A model generated the notes under the pieces. It made no database searches, was not told the origin of the DNA, and saw only the letters and a program-made list of their open reading frames with translations. Below are positions 7,888 to 16,313 of a DNA stretch of 64,000 nucleotides, piece after piece (positions within the stretch are counted from its first letter, which is position 1; each line of letters opens with the position of its first letter). The stretch covers positions 62,001 through 126,000 of the forward strand of contig NZ_JAAOXM010000005.1 of assembly GCF_011605345.1 (NCBI RefSeq). Direction: 5' to 3'. The DNA is from Burkholderia sp. D-99. GTDB lineage: Bacteria > Pseudomonadota > Gammaproteobacteria > Burkholderiales > Burkholderiaceae. Both the position numbers and the translations under genes were made by a program.

Positions 7888-10121
7888 TGCGCGTTCTCCG
7901 TGGCGGCGACGATCGCGACGAGCACGGTGCCGTCCGCGCCGGGCGCGACGATCGCCGACGTCGCGCCGCGCGCGATCGCGTCGTCGATCGCCAGCATCGA
8001 CAGCGCGGCGCGCGGGTCCGGCGAGCCGTCGCCGAGCGCCAGGCAGGCCGGCGCGTGGCCGCAGACATCCAGCGCGCGCGTGAGCAGCGGCAGGTAGCGG
8101 CCGGCCTCGTGCGCCGCGAGATAGACGCGGTCCGGCGCGTATTGCGCGAGATGGCGGCCGAGCCGTTCGGCAAGCGCCGGACGTGCGCCGTCGGCCGCGT
8201 CGCGACCGCTCAGCGTGCGCACGTCGAGCAGGCGCGCCAGCACCCGCGCGCCACGCGCCACGGCCCGCTCGGCGGTTTCCAGCACCAGCGAACCGGCCGC
8301 GTCGGCCGGTTCCGCCCGCCCGGGCAGATGCGGCGCGAGCGCCGCTTCGAGCGGATCCCATGCGTCGTAGCCGGCGACCAGCGCCGCGTCGGCCCGCTCG
8401 GCCCGGATCGACAGCGCCGCGACTTCGAGCGCCTGAAGCCCCGAACGACGCGAGCCCGTCAGCGTATAGGTCGTGCCGGTCAGGCCGAAATGCCGGCACA
8501 CGAGCGCGGCGCCGAGGTGGATGCCGTGGTCCAGCGACATGCTCGGCGTGATGGCCGCCGGATTCGTCCGCAAGCCGTCGCACATCACGCGGCTGGCTTC
8601 CGGGGAACCGCCGACGCAGCTCCCGAAGATCGCCGCGAAGCGATCGTCCGGGCAGGGCAGCGTGTCCGGCGCGATGCCGGCGCGGCGCAGTGCGTCTGCG
8701 CTCGACGCGGCGGCAAGCTGGGCCGCGCGGTTCATGTAGTGGTAGTTGGATTCGACCGGGTAGTGGCGATAGATGTCGAACTCGCCGAGCCGCGCGGCCG
8801 GGCGCGGGCCGTCCTCGCCCACCGGCCGCCAGCAAAACCCGTCGGCCGCGATCGCGCTGCTGCCCGTGATCACGAGCGGCGCGTCCGCACGCGGCGCGAA
8901 CGCGTGGCGGCGCGGCTGCCCGTTCGCGGCCGACGACAGTGCGACGCTCGTATTCAAGCCGCCGCCGCCGCACGCGTTCGACAGGCCGAACGCGAACGCG
9001 TGGCGTACGCTCGCCGTGCCGACGGGGCGCAAGGCCAGCGTGTCGTCGTGGCGATCGAGGCCGGCGTTGCCGTGCACGAAGCCGTCGCGCATCTGCACGA
9101 GCGTGGCGATGACTTCGGTGATCGCGGCGGCGCCCGCGAGATGCGTGGTGATCGATTTGGTCGAGTTGACGAGCACCGGCTCGCCGATACCGCGCAGTCG
9201 CGCGATCGCGCCGCATTCGATCGCGTCGATCATGCGGGTGCCGGGCGCGTGCGCGTTCACGTAGTCGAGCTGCTCGCGGCCGCGCGCGGCGTCGTCGAGC
9301 GCGAGCTGCATCGCGCGATACAGGCCGGAGCCGTCTTCGGCCAGCGTGATCGGGGCCGCGCCGCGGTCGCACACGCTGCCGAAGCCGTCGACCCAGCCGA
9401 GCGCGGGCGCTTGGCCGGCCAGCGCCGGCTCGGCCAGCACCAGCGCGGCGGCGCCTTCACCGAGGATCGCGCCGTCGCGATCAGGATGAAAAGGCGCGAG
9501 CCGGGTGCCGACGAAGCCGGCGCGCTCCGCACCCCAGATCATGCTGGGCTTGATGACTTCGACGCCGACCACGATCATCGCCTTGCACTTGCCGGCCCGC
9601 AGGAAATCCAGCGCGAGTCCGATCGCGATGTTGCCGGACGCGCATGCGTTGCTGATCACGAAGCGCGGCCCGAGCACGTCGAAGCTCGCGCACAGGCGTT
9701 GCAGGAGCACGCCGTTCGGATAGGCGCCGAGCGCCGCGCGCGCCGCGTCGTCGATGGCCGACGACGTATCGAGCGTCGCGTAGCACTGCTCGGCCGCATG
9801 GCTTTCGCCGCCCATCGTCGCGAGGATCACGCCGACGTCGTCGAGCGCGGACAGGTCGAGCCCGCTCGCGTCGATCGCCTGCGCCATTGCCGCGTGCGCC
9901 ATCCGGAACGCCTTCTCCGGCCCGTCGAAGGCCGCGTCGCTCACGAGGCCCGCGAGCGCCTTGCCGCGGGGAATCGGCATGCCGTCGAGCACGCCGACGC
10001 GCGCGCGTGTGTTCGACAGGGCGTCCGAGAAGCCCTCCAGCGTCGCGGCGACCGGGTTGACCACGCCGGCGCCCAGCACGGCGACGCCCGCCGCCTCGCT
10101 TGCGTTGCGCGCACTCAGCAT
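7884..10121 (-). CDS. Ketosynthase/chain-length-factor-like fusion protein
   Basis: This single 745-residue polypeptide contains two thiolase-fold halves. The first (about 1-405) is a KASII-like ketosynthase with Cys160 in SNACASG, His291 in NAHAPGT, Lys322 and His327 in STKSITTHLAG, a full decarboxylative triad. The second (about 415-740) keeps the fold, but the nucleophile position reads TGSRRSG, with Arg in place of Cys, and the downstream His motif is degraded. That makes it look like a chain-length factor. Type II PKS normally encode these as two genes. The gene overlaps the methyltransferase before it and the O-methyltransferase after it. It should extend chains on the ACP encoded at 11349. 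Confidence 0.88.
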   Translation of the reverse strand: MLSARNASEAAGVAVLGAGVVNPVAATLEGFSDALSNTRARVGVLDGMPIPRGKALAGLVSDAAFDGPEKAFRMAHAAMAQAIDASGLDLSALDDVGVILATMGGESHAAEQCYATLDTSSAIDDAARAALGAYPNGVLLQRLCASFDVLGPRFVISNACASGNIAIGLALDFLRAGKCKAMIVVGVEVIKPSMIWGAERAGFVGTRLAPFHPDRDGAILGEGAAALVLAEPALAGQAPALGWVDGFGSVCDRGAAPITLAEDGSGLYRAMQLALDDAARGREQLDYVNAHAPGTRMIDAIECGAIARLRGIGEPVLVNSTKSITTHLAGAAAITEVIATLVQMRDGFVHGNAGLDRHDDTLALRPVGTASVRHAFAFGLSNACGGGGLNTSVALSSAANGQPRRHAFAPRADAPLVITGSSAIAADGFCWRPVGEDGPRPAARLGEFDIYRHYPVESNYHYMNRAAQLAAASSADALRRAGIAPDTLPCPDDRFAAIFGSCVGGSPEASRVMCDGLRTNPAAITPSMSLDHGIHLGAALVCRHFGLTGTTYTLTGSRRSGLQALEVAALSIRAERADAALVAGYDAWDPLEAALAPHLPGRAEPADAAGSLVLETAERAVARGARVLARLLDVRTLSGRDAADGARPALAERLGRHLAQYAPDRVYLAAHEAGRYLPLLTRALDVCGHAPACLALGDGSPDPRAALSMLAIDDAIARGATSAIVAPGADGTVLVAIVAATENAQ

Positions 10122-10846
10122 GGCTTGACCGCCACGATCACGCAGTTCAGCAATTCAGCCGGCACCATCTTGACCACGGTGGCCGGCGGGAAGCCCGCCG
10201 CGTCGAGGCATTCGAGCCAGTAGTCGACCGGCACCGGCATCTCGCCGTCGGCGCGCAGGAACTTCGGCATCAGTTCGATCTGCAGCAGCATTCGCGCCAG
10301 TCCCGCGGTACGCAGGTAGTGCATCGCCTTGTCCGACAGCAGCGAGAACATGTCCGCGACCCACGCGGGATCGTCAGGACCCCCCATCATCCGGCAGTGC
10401 TGGTCGCCATAGATGAACTTGCCGCCCGGCCGCAGCACGCGCATCACTTCACGCGCGCAGATCCGCTTCTCGTCGTGGGTCAGGTGGTGCAGCGCATAGT
10501 TGGACACCACGGCGTCGACGGAGCCGTCCGGCAAGTCGATCGCATGCGCCGAGCCGACGATGCACGCGACGTCCTGTTGGCCGTCGAATTTCGTCCGCAG
10601 CATGTCGAGCATCGGCTCGGCCGGGTCGAGCGCGATCAGTTGCGCGTCGGGCCGGGCCGTCGCGGCCGCCTTCAGCAAGTTGCCCGTGCCCGCGCCGAGA
10701 TCGAGGATGCGGCCGGCATCGACCGGGAGGTGGCGCACGATTTCCGCGAACAGATCGTGCATCTGCGGCACCTTGGCCATGATGGCGTCATAGGAGCCAG
10801 CCAGATCCTTCCAGTGCGTGTCGCGATGATCGAGGGTTGTCGACAT
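10115..10846 (-). CDS. Class I SAM-dependent methyltransferase
   Basis: This 243-residue methyltransferase has motif I RILDLGAGTGNLL, an acidic end of strand two (LIALDPAEPMLDML), and a VDAVVSNYALHHL segment followed by VMRVLRPGGKF. These are typical of UbiE/methyltransferase type 11 enzymes. Two ATGs are possible at 10852 and 10846; the second has a GGA element at a better distance. It overlaps the ketosynthase fusion gene by seven bases. Whether it methylates C, N or O cannot be told from the sequence. Together with the O-methyltransferase and the B12 radical SAM enzyme, the cluster may have three methylation steps. Confidence 0.86.
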   Translation of the reverse strand: MSTTLDHRDTHWKDLAGSYDAIMAKVPQMHDLFAEIVRHLPVDAGRILDLGAGTGNLLKAAATARPDAQLIALDPAEPMLDMLRTKFDGQQDVACIVGSAHAIDLPDGSVDAVVSNYALHHLTHDEKRICAREVMRVLRPGGKFIYGDQHCRMMGGPDDPAWVADMFSLLSDKAMHYLRTAGLARMLLQIELMPKFLRADGEMPVPVDYWLECLDAAGFPPATVVKMVPAELLNCVIVAVKPC

Positions 10847-11018
10847 GAGCATTCCAGTTTAGAGAGGGGACCAACGAGTCGAATTGCGCAACCGATTGCC
10901 GAAACCAGCCGAATCATCGATTGATGCCATTTTTGTAAATGACCGGCTGAATTAGATGTGCTGGAATCGGTTTCCGCTTCAAATGCGTGGATTAAATTTA
11001 AATGGACGAGCGGCATCG

Positions 11019-11041
11019 CAATTCCGAATTAATCGGAATTG
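11019..11041. other. Nine-base inverted repeat between ACP and methyltransferase genes
   Basis: CAATTCCGA (11019-11027) and TCGGAATTG (11033-11041) form a perfect 9-bp stem with a 5-base loop. It lies in an AT-rich 239-base gap downstream of the ACP gene. It could act as an operator, an mRNA stabiliser that raises ACP expression over the downstream genes, or an attenuator. There is no clear U-tract on the minus strand. Confidence 0.5.
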
Positions 11042-11085
11042 AACGGGTAATCGTCGATTATTTAGCCGGGCACGCGATCGCGCGC

Positions 11086-11349
11086 CTAGCCGATCGTGGA
11101 GGCGGCCTGCTTATCCGTGATATATCGCGCGAGCACCTCGAACGAATCCAGCAGGTTCGCGGACAGATCGTCCGGGTCTATTTCGATGCCGTATTTCGCC
11201 TCGACGCCGATGCTGATCTCCAGCATCGAGACGGAATCGATGGACAGGGCGGCAAGAAGCCCATCGGGCGGCAAGGTCTCCGCCCGGCGATGCAGTCGCA
11301 ACGCGCGTATATACAGGTCACGAAGCTGCAAATCAAGGCTCTCGGCCAT
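11086..11349 (-). CDS. Acyl carrier protein
   Basis: This 87-residue free carrier protein has the phosphopantetheine attachment site in SIDSVSMLEI (Ser of DSV) and the acidic helix segment GIEIDPDDL that follows in this family. The reading frame extends upstream, but a strong GGAGGGG ribosome site lies a few bases before the ATG at 11349 and sets the start. It is the first gene of the minus-strand operon and should be primed by the phosphopantetheinyl transferase encoded at 14363. It is the likely partner of the ketosynthase fusion and of the adenylating ligase. Confidence 0.9.
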   Translation of the reverse strand: MAESLDLQLRDLYIRALRLHRRAETLPPDGLLAALSIDSVSMLEISIGVEAKYGIEIDPDDLSANLLDSFEVLARYITDKQAASTIG

Positions 11350-11436
11350 TACCCCTCCTCTGGCAAACACGCATCCGTCGTCCAGCCGGACGCGGACGGC
11401 TCTCTCAGTCATTTGTCAATATATTTGGCGGATCAG

Positions 11437-11464
11437 GCCAGGATGAATTTTTCGTCATCCTGGC
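11437..11464. other. Perfect 10-bp inverted repeat near ACP operon start
   Basis: GCCAGGATGA (11437-11446) pairs with TCATCCTGGC (11455-11464) across an 8-base loop. It sits about 90 bases upstream of the ACP start codon, within the expected 5' leader or operator of the minus-strand operon. It could be a DNA-binding site or a leader hairpin. Confidence 0.55.
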
Positions 11465-11658
11465 GTTCGCCGGTTCATCATGAATTTCATTGATGTGTCT
11501 GTGAATTATATTCATGCACTGTTATTATTCGCAACAGGAATTTGTAATCCAGTCTCGGCGGAATAGTAAATACAAGACGAATCCGTGCTGACTTTTTAAA
11601 TCAAAGAAACAATCAAATAAAACGCAGCGAAAGATGAAACAAAGCGATCGGGCACGCC

Positions 11659-11674
11659 CCGTTCGCGCGAACGG
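11659..11674. promoter_or_regulatory. Perfect 16-base palindrome, candidate operator
   Basis: CCGTTCGCGCGAACGG is fully self-complementary. It lies about 78 bases before the ATG of the plus-strand operon. Perfect palindromes of this size in a divergent promoter are typical of TetR- or MarR-type dimer sites. No such regulator is encoded next to it, so the factor is unknown. Confidence 0.45.
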
Positions 11675-11751
11675 ACGTCTCTTTCAAACGTCGTCTGCCT
11701 GACGGACCCACCTTTAGAACGATCGACTGCCGCCGTGCCGGCAAGACTGCT

Positions 11752-12711
11752 ATGCGAAATACCAATGACCTTACTCAGGAATTGCTCGGGCTGATCACGG
11801 CGATTCCGGCAAGCGTGCGGCGCTTCGACACGGACGCCGACACCGCCGCGCGCCACTACGGCATGCCTCCCGCGATGCTCGACGACCTGACACAGCGTGG
11901 CCTGCCGTGCGTGGGCGCCGAGGGCGCGCGCCGCTACGACCCGTTCGATCTGTCGAACCTTGCGCTGCACCTCGGGCTGCCGTCGATCCAGCGGCTGGCG
12001 ATGCGGACGTGGGCGCGGGCGCTGCAGCTGGCGGCCAGCCACCGGATCGACGCTGCCACCGTGAAGGTCCTTCCGATCGACGCGGACAGCGCGACGGCCG
12101 ATCCGCTTGAGGTGCTGCACATGCCGATCGCGGAGCACGCCCGTTACGCGGCGGGCCCGGTGAAGGCGCTACTGGATGAATGGGCCGGCTATCGCTTCTT
12201 CATGTTGCCGGAAGCGTGCCGGTGGGACGTCGGCTTCATCGAGCAGCATCGCGTCTGCGAATGCGGTGGCGCGTCGAAGCGCATGCTGCAGCAGGCGCAC
12301 GAGCAGGGCCTCGACGCGCGGCAATGCTTCGGACTGCTGCTGGCCACGCCGTTCTCGACCGGGCACTACTGGACCGAGTTCCGCATCGACGGCGAATGGG
12401 TTGCGTTCGACCCGCTGCTGCTCGGCATGCTGCACGCGGCGTGCCGCCTCGATCCCGCCGAGTGGCCCGCGCATCGGAGCAATGGCGCGGTGCTGCACCG
12501 GCTGTGCGTGATCGACCGCTACGACGCACACGGCGCGCCGATACTCGATCGCTACGTCGACGAGCCGTATGTGAGCCAGCCGCTCGTGATCATGGACGGC
12601 CAGGCGCTGGCGGTCTCGCTGCCGACCGCATTCGGCAAGCCCCAGCGGGCCGGCGACGAAGCGCCGTCGCCGCTGCATGCGCCGGCGGGCGCCCCGTCCA
12701 TCGGCGCCTGA
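11752..12711 (+). CDS. Transglutaminase-like superfamily protein with MerR-like N-terminal segment
   Basis: This 319-residue protein has a central region that looks like a transglutaminase/papain-like fold. A Cys-rich segment CECGGASKRML is followed by HYWTEFRIDGEWVAFDPLLL, giving the Cys-His-Asp order of the family. The N-terminal 60-90 residues (a PPAMLDDLTQRG segment followed by RRYDPFDL) resemble a MerR-like winged helix. In andrimid biosynthesis a transglutaminase homologue (AdmF) forms an amide between carrier-bound chains, so amide bond formation is a reasonable but unproven role here. It is the first gene of the plus-strand operon. The C-terminal 40 residues look unstructured. Confidence 0.65.
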   Translation: MRNTNDLTQELLGLITAIPASVRRFDTDADTAARHYGMPPAMLDDLTQRGLPCVGAEGARRYDPFDLSNLALHLGLPSIQRLAMRTWARALQLAASHRIDAATVKVLPIDADSATADPLEVLHMPIAEHARYAAGPVKALLDEWAGYRFFMLPEACRWDVGFIEQHRVCECGGASKRMLQQAHEQGLDARQCFGLLLATPFSTGHYWTEFRIDGEWVAFDPLLLGMLHAACRLDPAEWPAHRSNGAVLHRLCVIDRYDAHGAPILDRYVDEPYVSQPLVIMDGQALAVSLPTAFGKPQRAGDEAPSPLHAPAGAPSIGA

Positions 12712-12759
12712 CGGGGCGCCCCCCGTCGCCGTACCGGCACGTCAATTTCGGATAGACAC

Positions 12760-13503
12760 ATGTTCGATCTCCACGGAAAAATCTGCGTCGTCACCGGCGC
12801 CTCGGGTTACCTCGGCGCGCAGATCTGCAGCGCGCTCGCCGCGCAGGGTGCGACGGTCGTCGCCTGCCATTTCACGCACCCCGAAGGGCTCGACGCGACG
12901 CGCGCGAATGCAGCGGTCGCGGCGCGAATCCATCCGGTCCGGCTCGACGTCACGCGCGCCGACGACGTCACGGCCACCATCGGCGAGATACTGAAATCGC
13001 ATGGCCGGATCGACGTGCTCGTCTGCGCGGCCGGCGCCACGTTGCGCAAATCGGCGTTGCTGACCGGGCAAGACGACTGCGATCGCCTGCTCGACCTGAA
13101 TTTCAAGGCGGTCGCCCAGCTGTGCCGCGGCGTGCTGCGCCCGATGTTCCGGCAGCGCAGCGGCCGCATCGTGCTGATCGGCTCGACGGCCGGCGAGCGC
13201 GGGCTGGCCGGGCAGGGCGTGTACGCGGCGTCGAAGGCGGCACTGCACGCCTATGCGCGCTCGCTCGCGCAGGAAGTCGGCGGCCACGGGGTCACGGTGA
13301 ACGTCGTCGCGCCCGGCGCGTTGTCGAGCGCCGGCCAGTCGCACTACACCGAGCAGGATGAGGCGCGCGTGACGGAGCAGATCGGCCTGCGCCGGCTCGG
13401 CAACGCGCACGAAGTGGCGGCCGCCGTCGTGTTTCTTGCGTCCGACGAGGCGTCCTACGTCAGCGGTGCCGTGGTGCCGGTCGACGGCGCGGCGCGCTTC
13501 TGA
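12760..13503 (+). CDS. SDR family oxidoreductase (FabG-like)
   Basis: This 247-residue short-chain dehydrogenase/reductase has the cofactor motif VTGASGYLG near the N-terminus, the CAAGATLR segment, a catalytic Ser in IGSTAG, and YAASK as the Tyr-x-x-x-Lys pair. The length is standard for classical NAD(P)H enzymes. It is a good candidate for the 3-ketoacyl-ACP reductase that works with the ketosynthase fusion. Its stop overlaps the start of the ROK gene by one base (TGATG), showing tight coupling in the plus-strand operon. Confidence 0.9.
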   Translation: MFDLHGKICVVTGASGYLGAQICSALAAQGATVVACHFTHPEGLDATRANAAVAARIHPVRLDVTRADDVTATIGEILKSHGRIDVLVCAAGATLRKSALLTGQDDCDRLLDLNFKAVAQLCRGVLRPMFRQRSGRIVLIGSTAGERGLAGQGVYAASKAALHAYARSLAQEVGGHGVTVNVVAPGALSSAGQSHYTEQDEARVTEQIGLRRLGNAHEVAAAVVFLASDEASYVSGAVVPVDGAARF

Positions 13504-14366
13504 TGATGCGGCTCGGCATCGACATCGGCGGCAGCAAGATCGCGCTGGCCGCGCGCGACGGCTCGCACACGGTGTTCGAGCACCGCGTCGGGCTCGACAC
13601 GCATCCCGCGCCGGGCGAGGTGCTGGCGGCGCTTGCCGCGTATCTCGAGCGGCAATGCGCCGTCCATGGCCGGCCCGCCACGATCGCGATTGCCAGCGCC
13701 CCGAACCTGGACCGCGACGGCCGGGTCGAGCGCTGGCCGAATCGTCCCGCGTGGGAGGGCGCGCCGGTCGTCGCGACGCTCGCGCCGTTCGCGCGCGAGC
13801 GGATCGTGTGGTGCGACGACGGCACGGCGGCAACGCTCGCCGACGCGTGGACGCTCGGCGCGCGCAACCTGGTTCATTTCTCGCTCGGCACCGGCGTCGG
13901 CGGCGGGATCTGCGTCGACGGCAACGTGCTGCGCGACCGCGAGCTTGGCCATCTGCTCGTGCATCCGCATGGCGCGCTGTGCAGTTGCGGTCGGCACGGC
14001 TGCCTGCAGGCCTACGCATCCGGCCGCGCGTTCGAGCGCCTCGCCGAGCGGCACCCGGCCGATGTTGCCGCGGCGCGCTGGCTCGACGGCGCAGCCGACG
14101 CGCTCGCCGCATGCAGCGCCAATCTCGTCGAGCTGTTCCACAGCACCTGCATCACGCTGAGCGGCGGGCTCGTGCATCGCTTTCCCGCGCTGCCCGACGC
14201 CGTCGCACGCGCGCTCGGCGCGACCTTCCTCAAGCGACCGCTCGCGATGCCCGAGATCCGGCTGTCGCCGCACGGCGGCGACGCGCCGTTGCAGGGCGCG
14301 CTGGCGCTGGCCGCCGCGCCGGAGCCCGAGCAACGGGCCGCCTGCCGGCACTGGCGCGCGGCATGA
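13503..14366 (+). CDS. ROK family sugar kinase-like protein
   Basis: This 287-residue ROK family protein has the ATP-binding start GIDIGGSKIALA, the GTGVGGG phosphate loop, and the ROK zinc signature ELGHLL followed by CSCGRHGC (three Cys plus His). There is no DNA-binding domain, so it is a kinase-type ROK, not a repressor. The usual substrates are glucose, fructose, allose or amino sugars. Its place between an SDR and a phosphopantetheinyl transferase suggests phosphorylation of a pathway intermediate or sugar. It overlaps both neighbours by one to four bases. Confidence 0.86.
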   Translation: MMRLGIDIGGSKIALAARDGSHTVFEHRVGLDTHPAPGEVLAALAAYLERQCAVHGRPATIAIASAPNLDRDGRVERWPNRPAWEGAPVVATLAPFARERIVWCDDGTAATLADAWTLGARNLVHFSLGTGVGGGICVDGNVLRDRELGHLLVHPHGALCSCGRHGCLQAYASGRAFERLAERHPADVAAARWLDGAADALAACSANLVELFHSTCITLSGGLVHRFPALPDAVARALGATFLKRPLAMPEIRLSPHGGDAPLQGALALAAAPEPEQRAACRHWRAA

Positions 14367-15196
14367 GCCCGGTTGCCCACGCGTCCCGCTGGCACACCGA
14401 TACGCAGCACCTGCATGCATGCGGGCTGTGGCGCGACGTGCCGGCGCGCCGGTTGCGCGCGGATGCGCCGCAGGCGTCCGTCGAATGCCGCGTGTGGTCC
14501 GTCGCGCACGGCGACTGGGACGATCGCGGTTGCGCGGCGCTGCTCGATGCGCGCGAGCGTGAACGGATGCGGCGCCTGCCGCTCGAGCGGCAGGCTGCGT
14601 ACGCGCGGCACCACGCTGCGCTGCGCGTGCTGCTGGCGGAATGGCTGGGCGTCGCTTCGCACACGCTCGTCATCGCGCCGGACGCGCACGGCAAGCCGGC
14701 GCTGCCGGATCATCCGCGGCTGCATTTCAATCTGTCCCACAGCGGGCCGTTTGGGGGCGTAGCGCTCGGCGAGTGCCCGGTGGGGTTCGATCTCGAGGCG
14801 CCGGACGGCGCCGCCTACGACAGGCTCGCATGGCGGCTGTACGCGTTCGAGGCGGCCGCACTGGCGAAACGCGGCGGCACGCCGCGCGATCCGCGCGCAT
14901 TCGCGCGACTCTGGACTGCCAAGGAATCCTACCTGAAGGCGACCGGCGAGGGCCTGAGGCGACGCCTCGACAGCTTCCGGTTGCGCGTCGGCGCCGACGC
15001 GCGCGCATTCGCGCTGCTGGACGACGGCGCGGCACCGCCCGTGCGCGCCTGCCATTTCCTCGTGCTCGACGAGCCGCCGGCGCTCGCGTACGTGGGCACC
15101 TTGGCCGTGCTCGCCGCAGCCCCGCAAGACGATCGATTCACATATGGCGATGCCCGGTCGGGTGACCGCGCATCGCCACTCACCATCGGAGAATGA
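14363..15196 (+). CDS. 4'-phosphopantetheinyl transferase (Sfp-type)
   Basis: This 277-residue enzyme should move phosphopantetheine from CoA to carrier proteins. It shows the three family motifs: HGKPALPDHPRLHFNLSHSG, the magnesium site VGFDLE, and LWTAKESYLKATGEG. The ATG at 14363 overlaps the ROK stop as ATGA, although the open frame extends upstream. It can serve the ACP of region A and perhaps the three carrier proteins of the phenazine cluster, since no second transferase is seen in the window. Its stop overlaps the emrA-like start. Confidence 0.92.
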   Translation: MSPVAHASRWHTDTQHLHACGLWRDVPARRLRADAPQASVECRVWSVAHGDWDDRGCAALLDARERERMRRLPLERQAAYARHHAALRVLLAEWLGVASHTLVIAPDAHGKPALPDHPRLHFNLSHSGPFGGVALGECPVGFDLEAPDGAAYDRLAWRLYAFEAAALAKRGGTPRDPRAFARLWTAKESYLKATGEGLRRRLDSFRLRVGADARAFALLDDGAAPPVRACHFLVLDEPPALAYVGTLAVLAAAPQDDRFTYGDARSGDRASPLTIGE

Positions 15197-16302
15197 AGAT
15201 GTCTGTCGTACAGGATCGCCCGAATCCAGCCGCGCCGACGCGGCGCAGCCATCGCGTCGTCTGGCTGGCCGGCGCGCTGGTGCTCGTCGCGCTCGGCGTT
15301 GCCGCGCGCATGGCGTGGCGCGGCGCGCATTACGTCGAGACCGACAATGCCTATGTGACGGGCCACGTGCACATCGTGTCGCCGCGCATCAACGGCGTCG
15401 TGTCGCGCGTGTTCGTGACCGACAACCAGTTCGTGCGCGAGGGCGACCCGATCGCCGAGCTGGACCCGACCGATCAGCGCACCAGGATCGAGCAGATCGA
15501 GGCGCAGATCCACAGCGCGACGCAACAGGTGCTGCGCGACGATGCGCAGGTCGTCCAGATGCGCGCGCAGGTCGGCGGCGCCGGCGCGCAGCTCAAGCAG
15601 GCCGAGGCGCAATTGCGGCGCGCCAACCAGGACGCCGAACGCTATCGCCAGCTGTACGGCGAACAGATGAAGGCCGTCGCCAGGTCCGAGCTGGACGCGG
15701 CCGTGGCCACCCAGGCCAGTGCCGCCGCGGATGTCGACGCGCGCCGCAAGGCCGTCGAGGCCGCCGCTGCGCAGGTCGATTCGGTCGCCGCCACCCGGGA
15801 CGTCGACGAGGCGCAGATCCGCGTGCTGCAGACCCAGCTCAAGGACGCGCGGCAATTCCTCGAGTACCACACGGTGCGGGCGCCGGCGGCCGGGCGGATC
15901 GGCAAGCGGATCGTCGAGGTCGGCATCGCGATGCAGGCGGGCCAGCACATGGCGGCGGTGGTGGAGGACAAGGTCTGGGTGACCGCGAACTTCAAGGAAA
16001 CGCAACTGACGCGCCTGAATCCCGGGCAGCAGGTCGCGGTCATCGTCGACGCGCTGAAGGACCGTCCGCTGGTCGGCACGCTGGACAGCTTCTCGCCGGC
16101 CTCCGGCGCGCAGTTCTCGATGCTTCCGCCGGACAACGCGACCGGCAACTTCACGCGCATCGTGCAGCGGATACCGGTGAAGATCGCGCTGGCGCCGGCC
16201 GACGTGGCGGCGCTGAAGGGGCGTCTCGTGCCGGGCATGTCCGCGCGGGTCGAGGTGCGCGTCGATCAGTCCGGGCCGGTACGGCTCGCCGACGCACGCT
16301 GA
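15193..16302 (+). CDS. emrA: HlyD/EmrA-type membrane fusion protein
   Basis: This 369-residue periplasmic adaptor has an N-terminal membrane anchor at residues about 22-42, a biotinyl-lipoyl-like segment (YVTGHVHIVSPRINGVV), a long Gln/Ala-rich coiled coil (about 95-215), and the second half of the lipoyl and beta-barrel domains (VRAPAAGRIGKR, then VWVTANFKETQL). This is the EmrA/FarA/VceA pattern. It links the inner-membrane transporter encoded next to the outer-membrane factor. The gene symbol marks the family and is not proof of orthology. Confidence 0.92.
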   Translation: MKMSVVQDRPNPAAPTRRSHRVVWLAGALVLVALGVAARMAWRGAHYVETDNAYVTGHVHIVSPRINGVVSRVFVTDNQFVREGDPIAELDPTDQRTRIEQIEAQIHSATQQVLRDDAQVVQMRAQVGGAGAQLKQAEAQLRRANQDAERYRQLYGEQMKAVARSELDAAVATQASAAADVDARRKAVEAAAAQVDSVAATRDVDEAQIRVLQTQLKDARQFLEYHTVRAPAAGRIGKRIVEVGIAMQAGQHMAAVVEDKVWVTANFKETQLTRLNPGQQVAVIVDALKDRPLVGTLDSFSPASGAQFSMLPPDNATGNFTRIVQRIPVKIALAPADVAALKGRLVPGMSARVEVRVDQSGPVRLADAR

Positions 16303-16313
16303 CACGGACGGCC

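Larger units (their letters stand above)
11350..11751. promoter_or_regulatory. Divergent promoter region of the region A cluster
   Basis: This 402-base AT-richer gap separates the minus-strand ACP operon from the plus-strand transglutaminase-like operon. I see no gene in it. It contains a perfect 10-bp inverted repeat at 11437-11464 and a perfect 16-base palindrome at 11659-11674, listed separately. No confident -35/-10 pair was assigned by eye. Confidence 0.6.

Noticed and set aside
13436..15196. A 586-residue open frame covering the whole ROK gene region and the PPTase gene
   Set aside because: Only its C-terminal part (from 14363) has PPTase motifs. The rest is the out-of-frame shadow of the SDR and ROK genes, which have clear motifs in their own frames.
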